A DNA stretch of 64,000 bases from a virus. The notes under the pieces were generated by a model that saw only the letters and a list, made by a program, of their open reading frames with translations, was not told the DNA's origin and searched no databases. This document shows, piece by piece, positions 47,484 to 56,614 of the stretch. The position numbers were made by a program, and so were the translations under genes. The DNA lies in IMG/VR virus record IMGVR_UViG_3300031566_000020, positions 1-64,000 of that record; one strand, written 5' to 3'. Within the stretch, counting starts at the first letter, position 1; every line of letters starts with the position of its first letter.

Positions 47484-48719
47484 TTATAAATCGCCTACTG
47501 TTGTTGTAATCTTAACATCATCAGATTCAGCAGAAACATCAATTGTGCCAAATTCGTTAGCACTAATTGAAAAACTGCCACCTGTGTATGATAAATTATC
47601 AACCTGATAACCAATTAAGAAGATATCTTTATCAGCATTGTTATAAATCTTAACAGTAATTTTAACATCATCACTGAAAGATTTAACACTTGATGCTAGG
47701 TTAGCAGAAGCTAAACTTGCCATGAAAGCTCTATCACCACGATACCGTTTTACTCTTGCACTAAAATCAACAGTTACAGGACTGTCAGAAACTTCACGAA
47801 GGATTCTTTGGTCATTACCAAGAACCTTTTCATCAATTCTGTTAAATGTAACTGTAAGTGATAAAGAGGACAATCTATCCAATTCTAATTCAGTAACACC
47901 GTCATCAATTAAAATAGTGACGTTCTCTGCTTTGAGGAAGCAAATACTGTCAGAATCAACTGATGTTGGGTCACCGGAAGCTGGAAATGTACCAGCACTC
48001 CAATAAACGTGATAGATATCTCCTGTTGTAGCAGAAAGAATTGTTACTGTTGTAGTTCCATTAACATATGTATAATCTGTTGTGATTTCAAGGGTTTTAG
48101 CTTCGCCTGAACGAACACGCACAACTGACATAACATACACACCAGCGTTATGTGGGTCTACTACAGGTGTTGGGTCAGAGATATCAATAGTATAATTCTC
48201 TGCACTATAACCAGAACCAACTGTAGATTTGCTGAATGTTAAACATTTGTTTGCACCAGCAAAAATACGTCTGTCATCTCCGCTAAGTTCGATATCCCTT
48301 GTAATACGTCCTTCAGGGTCATCTACGTTTAGTGTAATGCTATTAACTGTACACTGTGGAATCCAAATTGTTGAATCAAGGCTTCCAGCATATGCGTCTT
48401 TTATGTAGAAAATAGCGTCGGTTAAGGAGCTATTGAAATCAGCTACATCAAGCCCCCCGGATGGTTCTGAAGCTAAGTTTGCTAAACAAAGATAACTAGC
48501 AATCTCACCACGTTCCAACTGTGATAATGGAACTGTGACTACAGGTGTTTCTGTGTCTGTTCCACATTTTGTTTGTTTTCCAATTACATAAACTTTTTCT
48601 GACCCTACGCTTGGGTCTGCCCCTATACCTGTCAATCCATGAAGTTCATCATTTGAACCAGCTATAATTGGACGAAAGTAAGGGCTTACTGCTCTTGCGT
48701 GTCTAATATCGTCTGCCAT
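47484..48719 (-). CDS. Probable major tail (tube) protein
   Basis: 411 residues. The position upstream of the chaperones and tape measure, the beta-rich composition, and the conserved style of tail-tube subunits (VNSITLNVDDPEGRITRDIEL and SVSANEFGTIDVSAE-type C-terminus) support it. A central region (about 160-245) looks like an inserted Ig-like domain (YVMSVVRVRSGEAKTLEIT). The gene is followed by a strong hairpin, as expected for a highly made protein. It is longer than a minimal tube protein (about 250 residues) because of the insert. Confidence 0.7.
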   Translation of the reverse strand: MADDIRHARAVSPYFRPIIAGSNDELHGLTGIGADPSVGSEKVYVIGKQTKCGTDTETPVVTVPLSQLERGEIASYLCLANLASEPSGGLDVADFNSSLTDAIFYIKDAYAGSLDSTIWIPQCTVNSITLNVDDPEGRITRDIELSGDDRRIFAGANKCLTFSKSTVGSGYSAENYTIDISDPTPVVDPHNAGVYVMSVVRVRSGEAKTLEITTDYTYVNGTTTVTILSATTGDIYHVYWSAGTFPASGDPTSVDSDSICFLKAENVTILIDDGVTELELDRLSSLSLTVTFNRIDEKVLGNDQRILREVSDSPVTVDFSARVKRYRGDRAFMASLASANLASSVKSFSDDVKITVKIYNNADKDIFLIGYQVDNLSYTGGSFSISANEFGTIDVSAESDDVKITTTVGDL

Positions 48720-48795
48720 GTTTCAATTTCTCCTTTTAACTATATTTATTAATCTGTATTCAACTTCGGCACTGCGAACTGTATCTGACCATACT

Positions 48796-49044
48796 TTAAC
48801 TAACTAATTTTTCTAATTTCGACACCTTTTCTCCTTGTACTGCAAAGGATTTATCCAACTCTGTTACCTTACGGTCAATATCATTTACTCTTTTTTCAAT
48901 CTTTTCAACATCAATAGCAAGATGACGTAAATCGTTAAACTTTATTGTCAAAAAAGCAATAGATGTGATAAGAGCATTTACTACTCCTAAAATAAATAAA
49001 TAAAATTTCCAATCTCCGAACATCTCTATCTCCTTATTCTGCAA
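48796..49044 (-). CDS. Membrane/coiled-coil protein, holin- or XhlA-like
   Basis: 82 residues. One membrane helix (about 12-31, FYLFILGVVNALITSIAFL) is followed by a heptad-rich coiled coil (IDVEKIEKRVNDIDRKV). The layout resembles small phage membrane proteins such as XhlA/hemolysin-type. A lysis role is conceivable, but it is embedded among tail genes. It overlaps the tail-terminator gene by 11 bp. Confidence 0.55.
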   Translation of the reverse strand: MQNKEIEMFGDWKFYLFILGVVNALITSIAFLTIKFNDLRHLAIDVEKIEKRVNDIDRKVTELDKSFAVQGEKVSKLEKLVS

Positions 49045-49528
49045 TTGAAATATTGCAAGTTATTCTATGTCTAAACTTTTCAAAAAGATTAGCATCCTCT
49101 GTGCTTCTAATGGCTGTATCGGAAACAAAATCAATTGAAGCTTTACCATTCAAAGCTTTAAATGGCGAATCCGGTGTTCCTGAATTTGGGTCATATTCAT
49201 AAACATCAAATCCATCATTAATTGTTGTTGCTACCCATTCAGCCAAATCAGCTCTCATTCCATCATCTAAAGCACGAATGTCAATAATCATAAGAAAGGA
49301 TTCTAATCTTCGATTTTGACCTACAAATGCTCTTGGAGCTGTTTTGCTGTCTATATAAATAGATATATTAGGTAGTGTCCAATCATCCTGTGGAGTATTG
49401 CCTACTCTTATATCTATTGCTTGGTTTGACCCTTTATAAAAAATAGTCAAATCGTTTGCTTCATCTGTTAAAAAATCAACAAATGAATTTTCTAAATTTC
49501 TTCTAGTTTGCCAAGTAAGATTACTCAT
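49034..49528 (-). CDS. Probable tail terminator / neck protein
   Basis: 164 residues with LTIFYKGSNQAIDIRVGNTP and LESFLMIIDIRALDDG, and an ending RHRITCNISIAE. Its size and its place among connector and tail genes match tail terminator proteins that cap the tube. Confidence rests mainly on position. Confidence 0.55.
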   Translation of the reverse strand: MSNLTWQTRRNLENSFVDFLTDEANDLTIFYKGSNQAIDIRVGNTPQDDWTLPNISIYIDSKTAPRAFVGQNRRLESFLMIIDIRALDDGMRADLAEWVATTINDGFDVYEYDPNSGTPDSPFKALNGKASIDFVSDTAIRSTEDANLFEKFRHRITCNISIAE

Positions 49529-49530
49529 GA

Positions 49531-49866
49531 TTAAAATAAGCTTTCTGTTATTTCAAGAGTTAAAATTGTTGTTTTATCAACAGAAGTTGTTGCGTTCCAT
49601 GTGGTTTTTAACTGTAATTTATAAAAACCAACTGCTAAATTAAGGTCAGTTGTGTTTAACGTGATATAAGCATACCCATTACCAACATTTGTTTTATCAA
49701 AATCGGAATCAGATTTTGAAATAACAGCAGTTCCAGCACTATTTTCAACCTTTAAAGCAAATGTAGCAGTGGTGATAGCTGTATCATAATAAAAACTTAA
49801 CCTTTTGGCTTCTGTTTGAACTAAAGATAATTTTGTTGTATTTTTTCCATTAATAGTTACTGACAT
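49531..49866 (-). CDS. Small beta-domain virion protein
   Basis: 111 residues, all beta (LSFYYDTAITTATFALKVEN and YITLNTTDLNLAVGFYKLQL), an Ig- or BppU-N-like fold that also appears in the 124-residue protein at 54073. It is probably a structural accessory protein. The start is coupled to the 42-residue gene by TAATG. Confidence 0.55.
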   Translation of the reverse strand: MSVTINGKNTTKLSLVQTEAKRLSFYYDTAITTATFALKVENSAGTAVISKSDSDFDKTNVGNGYAYITLNTTDLNLAVGFYKLQLKTTWNATTSVDKTTILTLEITESLF

Positions 49867-49994
49867 TATTCTACCTCGATTTTAATAAGAATATCTGTTG
49901 TTAATTCAATATTTATTTCCTGTACTACTTCTGTTGTTTCTTCTGTTTCAACAGGAGGTAAAAAACCCTTAGTTATTAAAGTAAGACCACTCAT
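49866..49994 (-). CDS. Small hypothetical protein (42 aa)
   Basis: 42 residues, acidic Glu/Thr-rich (VETEETTEVVQEINIELTTD). The start follows AAGGAG by 8 bases, and the stop overlaps the next ATG. It lies between two virion genes. Function unknown. Confidence 0.5.
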   Translation of the reverse strand: MSGLTLITKGFLPPVETEETTEVVQEINIELTTDILIKIEVE

Positions 49995-49996
49995 AT

Positions 49997-51106
49997 TTAC
50001 TCCTTCACCACTTTATAAGTTTCCATCTGATTAGAACCGTCATAAGTGGCTGTTAAAGTATATGTTGCGATTTCGTTTTCAGCATTATCACAATCTGTTT
50101 TTGATGAATAAATTTTAACTGTTGCGGATGTTAAAAGTCCACTTGAATAAACAGGGGATGAAATTCTATAATTTTCTTGACTTAATCCTAAAATATAAGG
50201 AATTTTATCAGTTTGTGTTTTAATAGAATCAACATTTCCATCTACAGTTGTTAAATTGCTATTAATTGTATCTACAATTCCATCAACCACAACAACTTTT
50301 GCATCTAAGGTATCAATCTTTGTTTCATTTGCATCCACTTCGGTTATAATTTCGTCTTTATCTGAAGTTGCTTCTGAACGCTTTACAGCATCATATGTTT
50401 CCAAAGCTGTATCTATGTCACTAGAGCTTAAATCGTTTAATGCATCAATCTTTGTTTCATTTGCATCCACTTCGGTTATAATTTCGTCTTTATCTGAAGT
50501 TGCTTCTGACCTTTTCACACCATCATATGTTTCTAATTCAGTAGCTATATCAGAAGAACTTAAATCATTCAGATTTCCAATAGCAGTAGTAATAGCTTCT
50601 TTATCTGAAGTTGCTTCTGTTCTTGTTGGTGGGTCATAAGAATTTAAAGAAGTTGTTACATGCCCTTCAACATTTCCTTCAATAGCCAAAGCAGAAACAT
50701 CAGCTTTCAAATCACTTGCTCCGGCAACTGCTCCACCGCCAACTTGAGTAACATCTACTTGTAAGTTATCGGTGCTGAAGAATGAATCATATACATTTGT
50801 CGGAACTACCATAAATCTTGCGAAAGTAGGAAGACATAAATCTGCATCTTGTATAACAACTTCTAATAATCCTAAAGTAGCTGTATCATCAGTTGTTAAT
50901 GTTAAATCGTACCATCCATCACAATTGGTAACAGCAGACCAAGCATTTCCGCTAATATCTGTTGTTCCAGCTCCATTATGTTTTAGTAATTCTGCTTGGT
51001 CAGCAGAAGCTAATACGACATTAGTTACTGGTGTTACTGCATCTGATATATCCATGAAACAGCCAATACGAACATCAACTGCTGTGGATTGTTTTAAGAA
51101 TTGCAT
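49997..51106 (-). CDS. Repeat-bearing virion protein (369 aa)
   Basis: 369 residues. The N-terminal beta domain (DVRIGCFMDISDAVTPV and GWYDLTLTTDDTATLG) is a form seen in phage tail and decoration proteins. The middle contains 44-residue repeats with LSSSDIxTxLETYDxVKRS and EATSDKDEIITEVDANETK. It ends with a beta domain (SPVYSSGLLTSATVKIYSS). The repeats suggest a fibrous, trimeric or decoration element. It overlaps the next upstream gene by 13 bp. Confidence 0.6.
   Translation of the reverse strand: MQFLKQSTAVDVRIGCFMDISDAVTPVTNVVLASADQAELLKHNGAGTTDISGNAWSAVTNCDGWYDLTLTTDDTATLGLLEVVIQDADLCLPTFARFMVVPTNVYDSFFSTDNLQVDVTQVGGGAVAGASDLKADVSALAIEGNVEGHVTTSLNSYDPPTRTEATSDKEAITTAIGNLNDLSSSDIATELETYDGVKRSEATSDKDEIITEVDANETKIDALNDLSSSDIDTALETYDAVKRSEATSDKDEIITEVDANETKIDTLDAKVVVVDGIVDTINSNLTTVDGNVDSIKTQTDKIPYILGLSQENYRISSPVYSSGLLTSATVKIYSSKTDCDNAENEIATYTLTATYDGSNQMETYKVVKE
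50312..50509 (-). repeat. Perfect 66-bp tandem-spaced repeat
   Basis: The 66 bases at 50312-50377 recur identically at 50444-50509, a period of 132 bp (44 codons). They encode the SEATSDKDEIITEVDANETKI unit. A third diverged copy of the downstream half (EATSDKEAITTAI) lies near 50605. Identity at the DNA level indicates recent duplication or gene conversion. Confidence 0.85.
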
Positions 51107-53157
51107 TGTATCATCCTCCTAAAATGTGTTAAAACTGGTATTGAAATCCCTGATAATAAATCTAAACCATCTTCAGTTCCATCTCCACCATTATAAATTG
51201 ATTTTACTTGGTCTTCTGTTAAAGCTTTTCTATATATCCTTAAATCATCCATATGAGAAGTAGATATTTCTGTTGGAGTTCCAGCATTTGAATATCCATT
51301 TGAACAGACAATATCAATATCAGAAATATCAGCTATCCATGCAGTTGTATCAGTAGTGGCATAGACTGTACCTTCAACACCATTGAGATATAGCTTTGGA
51401 GAAACACCATCTTGTACAAGAGCAACATGATGCCAATTATTTAACCATGTTTCTGTTAGAGGAGAGGAAGCACTCCAATTACGAGAACCTCCTTCGTAAT
51501 GGTGGGCATAAAAATAACTATTTTGTCCTCTAATAATAATATATGATTGGTTATAAGCACCATCTCCACTATCTCCAATTCCAAAGAAAGAACAAGTATT
51601 TGCTGTTGGGTATACCCAAAAAGTTATTGAACCAACAGTATCATCTTTTATTATAGGAATTAAATCATTATAAGTTAGGATATCTCCACCAGCCAATAAT
51701 CTAAGACCTGTATTTATCTTTCCAGTTGTTGTGAATGTAGCTCCTGTTCCGCTAACTATAAGTCCATCTACAACACCAGCAGAATCTTCAATAACAGTAG
51801 TTGCGTCAGTATCATTCATTTTGTAATGAGCAAGTTCATGAGTATATGGTTTTGTTGGTGGTATAAAATTTGTTGTATGCCTAAGTGTATCTAATTGTGC
51901 TGGTGTTGAAAGTCCATCAAATCTGCGAAAAGAAAATTCATCTATATAGCCATTGAAAGCATTAGCGGTTATGCTTGAATATTTGCCAAGTGTCCAAACA
52001 TAACCTAAAGTAGCTCCTGAATTAACTGTAGAACCTGATAATTTCTCTCCATCAATAAAAATATACCAATCAGGATATACAGCACCAAAACGACCACCAC
52101 AAGTTGCATATACATGATACCATTGTCCAGCACTTAGGGATTTATTTCCAATAGTATTACCCCACCAAACCCAATCTCCTGTGGTATGATTGTAATATAT
52201 TGTTACAGCACCAAAGCCAACAATCCAATATAATCTTGAAGTTAATGTCGGAAAATAAATCCAAAATTCAAATACATAAGGAGATGTATTTCCATAATTA
52301 TCCGTACCTACTCCTTGTATATCTGCTGAATCTGATTGACTAAAATCAAATGCATAACTTCCAAATTTGCTTGTAGCAGTATAACTTAAATTTGCTGGTT
52401 CTACCGTAACATCATTAAGCATAGCATTATCGGTATTTTCTTCACCATGAAGAAGAACCTTCATATAACTATCAATTTCGTTTGGATTTCTAGGTACAAT
52501 TAGATTTTCTGTTCCATTTCCAGAATTGTAAAATGCTGTCATTTCATCTGCTGTAAGCATTCCAGACCAAATCCTAAATTCATCTAAATAATCTGTGAAA
52601 TATGTACTGCCAGTACGTCCAATTATGGTAGTAGCATCTCTATAAGTTCCAGAAATACCTGTAAAATCTAAAGTATCAGCAAGAGAATTATTAACATAAA
52701 TTTTTACTTCTTCATTTGTACTATCCCAAACAATAACAATACATTGCCAATCCGTTGAATCATAAATGTAATCTGTTGTTTGATATTGGTCGCCTAACCC
52801 TATTGAAAGACTAGCCATTCCACCACTTTCAACTGTGCCTAATTGAACATGAAAACGTGTGGTAGCAGAAACAGCAGATGGTACAATAACAGGTGAACCT
52901 TCAATAGTGCATCCTTTTATCCAAAATCCAATTGAAAAATCTTCCAAATCACCTAGTATTTGATGTGGATTAAATGGGCATGTGATATACTTTCCAAGAG
53001 TTGTAAAATAAAAACAGCCAGTTCCGACTTTTCCTGTATCATGTAACCATGATGTATATGTATTCACAGTTCCTGTAAAATTACCTGTACTGTCAATAAC
53101 ATTTTGCCCATCAGCTATATTATCATTCAATCCATATCGCAATAATAAAGTTGCCAT
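51094..53157 (-). CDS. Triple LamG-like virion protein (687 aa)
   Basis: 687 residues consisting of three concanavalin/LamG-like units (about 1-215, 225-445, 450-670). Each has an FxIGFWI or FEFWIYF-type strand, a WYHVYA/NWHHVALV turn and an ending such as DYLDEFRIWSG or DDLRIYRKALTEDQVKSIYNGGDGTE. LamG units bind carbohydrate or Ca-dependent ligands. It resembles the 698-residue protein at 58933. It is probably a surface adhesin on the neck or capsid, because its gene lies among connector genes. Confidence 0.75.
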   Translation of the reverse strand: MATLLLRYGLNDNIADGQNVIDSTGNFTGTVNTYTSWLHDTGKVGTGCFYFTTLGKYITCPFNPHQILGDLEDFSIGFWIKGCTIEGSPVIVPSAVSATTRFHVQLGTVESGGMASLSIGLGDQYQTTDYIYDSTDWQCIVIVWDSTNEEVKIYVNNSLADTLDFTGISGTYRDATTIIGRTGSTYFTDYLDEFRIWSGMLTADEMTAFYNSGNGTENLIVPRNPNEIDSYMKVLLHGEENTDNAMLNDVTVEPANLSYTATSKFGSYAFDFSQSDSADIQGVGTDNYGNTSPYVFEFWIYFPTLTSRLYWIVGFGAVTIYYNHTTGDWVWWGNTIGNKSLSAGQWYHVYATCGGRFGAVYPDWYIFIDGEKLSGSTVNSGATLGYVWTLGKYSSITANAFNGYIDEFSFRRFDGLSTPAQLDTLRHTTNFIPPTKPYTHELAHYKMNDTDATTVIEDSAGVVDGLIVSGTGATFTTTGKINTGLRLLAGGDILTYNDLIPIIKDDTVGSITFWVYPTANTCSFFGIGDSGDGAYNQSYIIIRGQNSYFYAHHYEGGSRNWSASSPLTETWLNNWHHVALVQDGVSPKLYLNGVEGTVYATTDTTAWIADISDIDIVCSNGYSNAGTPTEISTSHMDDLRIYRKALTEDQVKSIYNGGDGTEDGLDLLSGISIPVLTHFRRMIQCNS

Positions 53158-53159
53158 TT

Positions 53160-53666
53160 TTAAATTTTACCTTTTCCTAAAACTGATTTAATAAGTATAT
53201 TTACTTCTGCTAAAGTTGCATCTATATAATTTTTTGCTTTAATAGGCTTCGTTGGGTTAATCAAAAATCCACCGGAACTACTTTGATACCATCTTCCACC
53301 GCTTTGACCAGCAGTGGGCTGTGGAACACCCGGAGCAAATTGACCTCTACTTCTTGGTGGTGTTTTTCTTCCACTTTGAGCCACACCAAAGTTCTGCCAA
53401 TACCAATAAGGTGCATTTTGGTTCAAATACTCAATATCGCCAACACCCCAACTTGCTTCGCCCAACTGAACTGCAAAAAATGAATTAGCCAAGTTTCCTT
53501 CAGAACCAGCTCTTTCAATTCGTTCTGTAATTTTCTGACGAATTAGAGTTTCTGTTTCTCTTGCTAATCTTTCAATCTGTATAGCTGATAATTTATAAAG
53601 ACTGTCTATCTGACGCTTTACAAATCCAGCATCAATACCTGTAATTTTAACTCTATAATGAACCAT
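53160..53666 (-). CDS. HK97 gp10-like tail completion / neck protein
   Basis: 168 residues. An N-terminal helix with LARETETLIRQKITERIERAG is followed by YWYWQNFGVAQSGRKTPPRSRG and KNYIDATLAEVN. That layout and size fit HK97 gp10-like proteins at the head-tail joint. The stop and start overlap those of the adjacent connector gene. Confidence 0.65.
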   Translation of the reverse strand: MVHYRVKITGIDAGFVKRQIDSLYKLSAIQIERLARETETLIRQKITERIERAGSEGNLANSFFAVQLGEASWGVGDIEYLNQNAPYWYWQNFGVAQSGRKTPPRSRGQFAPGVPQPTAGQSGGRWYQSSSGGFLINPTKPIKAKNYIDATLAEVNILIKSVLGKGKI

Positions 53667-54088
53667 TATGTATCTCGCCTAAAAAGAATAATTTTACTAT
53701 AAGAAGAATAAGTTGTTGGATAAATAAGAAACTTATTTCCTACAGCTTCACTATAAGCGTAATATGCGTTACTGTCAATAGTAATTGCTTCTGCATTTTT
53801 AATCAATTCCACATCATCATCAGAAACAATTATTGCTAAAGCCCCTGTTTGGGCTACTCCTAATCCTTGATAGGAAAGAGAAGACCCACTAATTGTTTTC
53901 TTTAAAATCTTAACAGGAATAGCGTTCATATATGTTTCTGTCCATCCTGTATCACGATACTTATCGTATCTTGTTCCTTTTGTTTTTGACTTCTTCAATG
54001 TAACCAAAGCTGTTTCGTGACATCTGCGGAAAATATCATCAAATACTTTTTTATTAATATTAGGTAATGGCATTATTCGCTTGTCCAA
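53666..54088 (-). CDS. Probable head closure / stopper protein
   Basis: 140 residues. Position between the gp10-like gene and the connector genes, plus a beta-barrel-like pattern (ETYMNAIPVKILKKTISG and IIVSDDDVELIKNAEAI), fits a head-closure protein. It overlaps the next gene by 16 bp. No unique motif. Confidence 0.5.
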   Translation of the reverse strand: MDKRIMPLPNINKKVFDDIFRRCHETALVTLKKSKTKGTRYDKYRDTGWTETYMNAIPVKILKKTISGSSLSYQGLGVAQTGALAIIVSDDDVELIKNAEAITIDSNAYYAYSEAVGNKFLIYPTTYSSYSKIILFRRDT

Positions 54089-54447
54089 TCTACATCTTCA
54101 TATTCTAAGTAAATATATTTTTTGGCAATCGTTTTGACTACCCCTGATGCTAACTCTCTTTCTACTTCTAAATAGCAATCGTGGCAAAAATTATCCGTTT
54201 CATCTTTAGCAACAGTAACAGTAAATTCACCACTTTCTGCATCAGTGATTTCTATTTCATCATCACTTCCACCTGTTACATCAGATGTTGCCATTTTTGT
54301 GTAATTGCCATCTGCATCAGTAAATTGTGCCCTTAAAGTCCATCCAGTAATATCTGTGTCACGAACAACAAAAGGAAAACTCAAAGTATCACCTTGATAA
54401 AACTTCTCATCATCATCCCAATTGTATCTTATTTTATATGTACTCAT
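54073..54447 (-). CDS. Beta-domain virion protein (BppU-N-like)
   Basis: 124 residues with QGDTLSFPFVVRDTDITGWTL and SGEFTVTVAKDETDNF. This matches the small Ig-like/BppU-N fold, in which an N-terminal QGDxxxFxF motif is typical. Probably a structural accessory protein of the neck or baseplate. Confidence 0.6.
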   Translation of the reverse strand: MSTYKIRYNWDDDEKFYQGDTLSFPFVVRDTDITGWTLRAQFTDADGNYTKMATSDVTGGSDDEIEITDAESGEFTVTVAKDETDNFCHDCYLEVERELASGVVKTIAKKYIYLEYEDVDWTSE

Positions 54448-55040
54448 GATATGTCCTCACGCAATTCAGTTGTAATATCCCCCAAATAGCTTTGGAAATG
54501 TACAAATGCTTCTTTAATTTGTTCTTGGTCTGATTTATCTCTTTTTGCTTCAATAGTCAAATCCGGAATAGCAATCTTAACATTCTGTGGATTGATTAAG
54601 ATAGAAGCGATAATAGCGATAAAATAAAGTTCATTTGTACTTGGGTCTGTATCGTTTACAGCAACAACAGTTGTGCCGGATATTTCAAAGGTTTTTTTGT
54701 ATTGATATTGCACAAAATAACTTAAAGCACTTTCGATATAACTTGAAATCTCTGTATCTGAATATTCAAGGTAATATGAATAAGTAATAATAACCGTATC
54801 ATTTGCTGTTAAAGATGCGGATACTGTCACATAACCTGTGCTTGAGCTATAAGTAAAACTAGATGTAGCTACTCCATTAATTGTAACAGCAATTGTAGCA
54901 GAGGATACATAATCTTTTGATAATTTAAAGGTATTGTCAGAAGAATAAGTAAAAACTTGTCTTCCATCAGTCCTTAATGTATCTTGAATCAGCCCTCTTA
55001 CGATTGACGTTATACTTGCTACTGTGTTTGTAAGTGCCAT
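54444..55040 (-). CDS. Probable head-tail connector (adaptor) protein
   Basis: 198 residues from the ATG at 55040 preceded by AGAGGA. Helical N-terminus (VASITSIVRGLIQDTL), a beta insertion with TVSASLTANDTVIITYSYYL and then helical C-terminal segments. This pattern occurs in gp6-like adaptors with an inserted Ig-like piece. It overlaps the upstream gene by 74 bp, a large overlap for this genome. Confidence 0.6.
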   Translation of the reverse strand: MALTNTVASITSIVRGLIQDTLRTDGRQVFTYSSDNTFKLSKDYVSSATIAVTINGVATSSFTYSSSTGYVTVSASLTANDTVIITYSYYLEYSDTEISSYIESALSYFVQYQYKKTFEISGTTVVAVNDTDPSTNELYFIAIIASILINPQNVKIAIPDLTIEAKRDKSDQEQIKEAFVHFQSYLGDITTELREDIS

Positions 55041-55524
55041 AAGGTTTATCCTCTTTTTTCAATAAAACTTCGTTTTTGTCTTCTCTTACTTTTATAATTT
55101 CAAAACCATTTTTTCTTAAAATATATGCTGGTTTATAAGCTTTTGTTTTTACATTAAATTTAATAAAGTGCCTATTTTTAATATTAACCTTGATAAATAA
55201 CGCATTTAATTTTTGCCAACTTAAATAATTAATAAGGTCTTGGAAATCTGTTTGATTATCAGAAAGCACTTTAATATATTTTCGTTCTGACTTATCTTTA
55301 TAGCCGACCACTAATAATACAGCCTTTATTTCTCCACAGTCTTCCTTCACATAGCATTTATTATTCCATTTCATGCATTCGTTAAATACCTGTTTAGCAA
55401 CAGTAGCATCAGTAAGAAAATAACGCTTATTATCTTTTGTGATATAAAAATCTCCATAAGAATCACGCTTTTGGCAATAATAAATAAAATTTTTTAAATC
55501 TTTTGACTTTAGTGGTCTTATCAT
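54967..55524 (-). CDS. GNAT-like acetyltransferase candidate
   Basis: 185 residues. MIRPLKSKDLKNFIYYCQ, KAVLLVVGYKDK, and LRKNGFEIIKVREDKNEVLL follow the strand order of GNAT enzymes, though the CoA-binding Q/RxxGxG/A is not visible. It sits between the capsid and connector genes, an odd place for an enzyme, and may be a morphogenesis insert (moron). The 3' end overlaps the connector gene by 74 bp. Confidence 0.5.
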   Translation of the reverse strand: MIRPLKSKDLKNFIYYCQKRDSYGDFYITKDNKRYFLTDATVAKQVFNECMKWNNKCYVKEDCGEIKAVLLVVGYKDKSERKYIKVLSDNQTDFQDLINYLSWQKLNALFIKVNIKNRHFIKFNVKTKAYKPAYILRKNGFEIIKVREDKNEVLLKKEDKPYGTYKHSSKYNVNRKRADSRYIKD

Positions 55525-55554
55525 TTTTCTTTTTTCTATTAAAGGTTAAAAGAA

Positions 55555-55585
55555 GTGGTGGAGGAGGATTTCTCCTCCTCCCCAC
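55555..55585 (-). terminator. Strong hairpin with GAAA tetraloop after the capsid gene
   Basis: On the minus strand, GTGG + GGAGGAGGA, loop GAAA, then TCCTCCTCC, a one-base bulge and CCAC, making a 13-bp stem, followed by TTCTTTT. It lies 17 bp after the capsid stop. The GNRA tetraloop makes it very stable. It could end or attenuate transcription, or protect the capsid mRNA from 3' decay. Confidence 0.75.
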
Positions 55586-55601
55586 ATATTACCTATAACT
55601 A

Positions 55602-56582
55602 TTAGCTACGAGTGAATTTTGAGAAACAATAATCGTTAAGTGCGGTGGCACTATATTCTTCAAAACCTACGAAGCCTTTAGCGATTTTGCTGTTAGAACC
55701 AATGTTAATCTCGTTTCCTGTAGAGATAACAATACGTTCCTTTGAAGCTGGTTTCATTTCTGTATCGAATGAATTTGCCAACTCTGCTGTCTGACGACGA
55801 GCAACTAACAAAGGACGATTCTTTTTAGCATCAGAAACTGCTACAACGTATGCTTTTGTTGCTGACATAACGGTTGTTGATGAACCGTTAATAGTAACAG
55901 CTAATGATTCAATAGGAATGTGCTTATCTACAACATCATAGATAGAAACAGCTTGATTCTTATTGGCATCATAGTTTAACAACATAACGTCAGTTGTAAC
56001 TGTTCCACCAGTGATAAGAACTAGATTGCGTCCATAAGGAGCAACTTCTCTAGCCATATCAACTAGGTCAGGAAATACGAATTTGGTTTCGCCACTACGA
56101 AGAGTGTGTAGGTTTGAAACAGTTATAGCACCAGCATCAACAAGAGCTAGAACAGCATAAATTTCCTGTCTGTCCATAGCTTCCTGAATCATGTCAGCGT
56201 TGAAAGTAAGTACATCATGGTCACCCTGTAACCAATCCTGTAAACAAACATAAATCTTTTCAGAAACTAAGTCTGTCCAAGTAACTTCGGTGCGTGAACT
56301 TGGGGTAACTGCTGTTTCTGTTAGATTACATCCGCTAGTTAGTGTGCGAACCTTCTTTGTTACTGTTTCAGGAGCTAGGTAGTAAAGATGCTCTCCACGA
56401 CCAACTCTCTCAAACCGGGCAATTGCGTCAATTACTTCAGGGATAGGAAGCTCAACATCATAGACATCACCAATTGTCTTTGCAATGAAAAGTTCTCTAT
56501 CCGCATCAGAGTAATTCCTTGCTTCTTTCATTTTTTCTGATAGAACTGTTTTTTGTTCTGCGGTTAATTTGATTTTACTCAT
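55602..56582 (-). CDS. Probable major capsid protein (HK97-like)
   Basis: 326 residues. Position after a protease-scaffold gene, and its composition, mark it as the capsid protein: an N-terminal helical arm, a TEVTWTDLVSEKIYVCLQDW region, and FDTEMKPASKERIVISTGNEI with a hydrophobic C-terminus. Its length (326) fits HK97-fold capsid proteins without a delta domain. It is bounded by strong hairpins and has an AGGAGG ribosome binding site, as expected for the most abundant virion protein. Confidence 0.75.
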   Translation of the reverse strand: MSKIKLTAEQKTVLSEKMKEARNYSDADRELFIAKTIGDVYDVELPIPEVIDAIARFERVGRGEHLYYLAPETVTKKVRTLTSGCNLTETAVTPSSRTEVTWTDLVSEKIYVCLQDWLQGDHDVLTFNADMIQEAMDRQEIYAVLALVDAGAITVSNLHTLRSGETKFVFPDLVDMAREVAPYGRNLVLITGGTVTTDVMLLNYDANKNQAVSIYDVVDKHIPIESLAVTINGSSTTVMSATKAYVVAVSDAKKNRPLLVARRQTAELANSFDTEMKPASKERIVISTGNEINIGSNSKIAKGFVGFEEYSATALNDYCFSKFTRS

Positions 56583-56614
56583 TTCTTTTGTTTCCTCCTA
56601 ATAATTATTAATAA

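Noticed and set aside
50256-50639. 127-residue plus-strand frame
   Set aside because: Antisense of the repeat protein gene. Its own apparent repeats mirror the coding-strand repeats.
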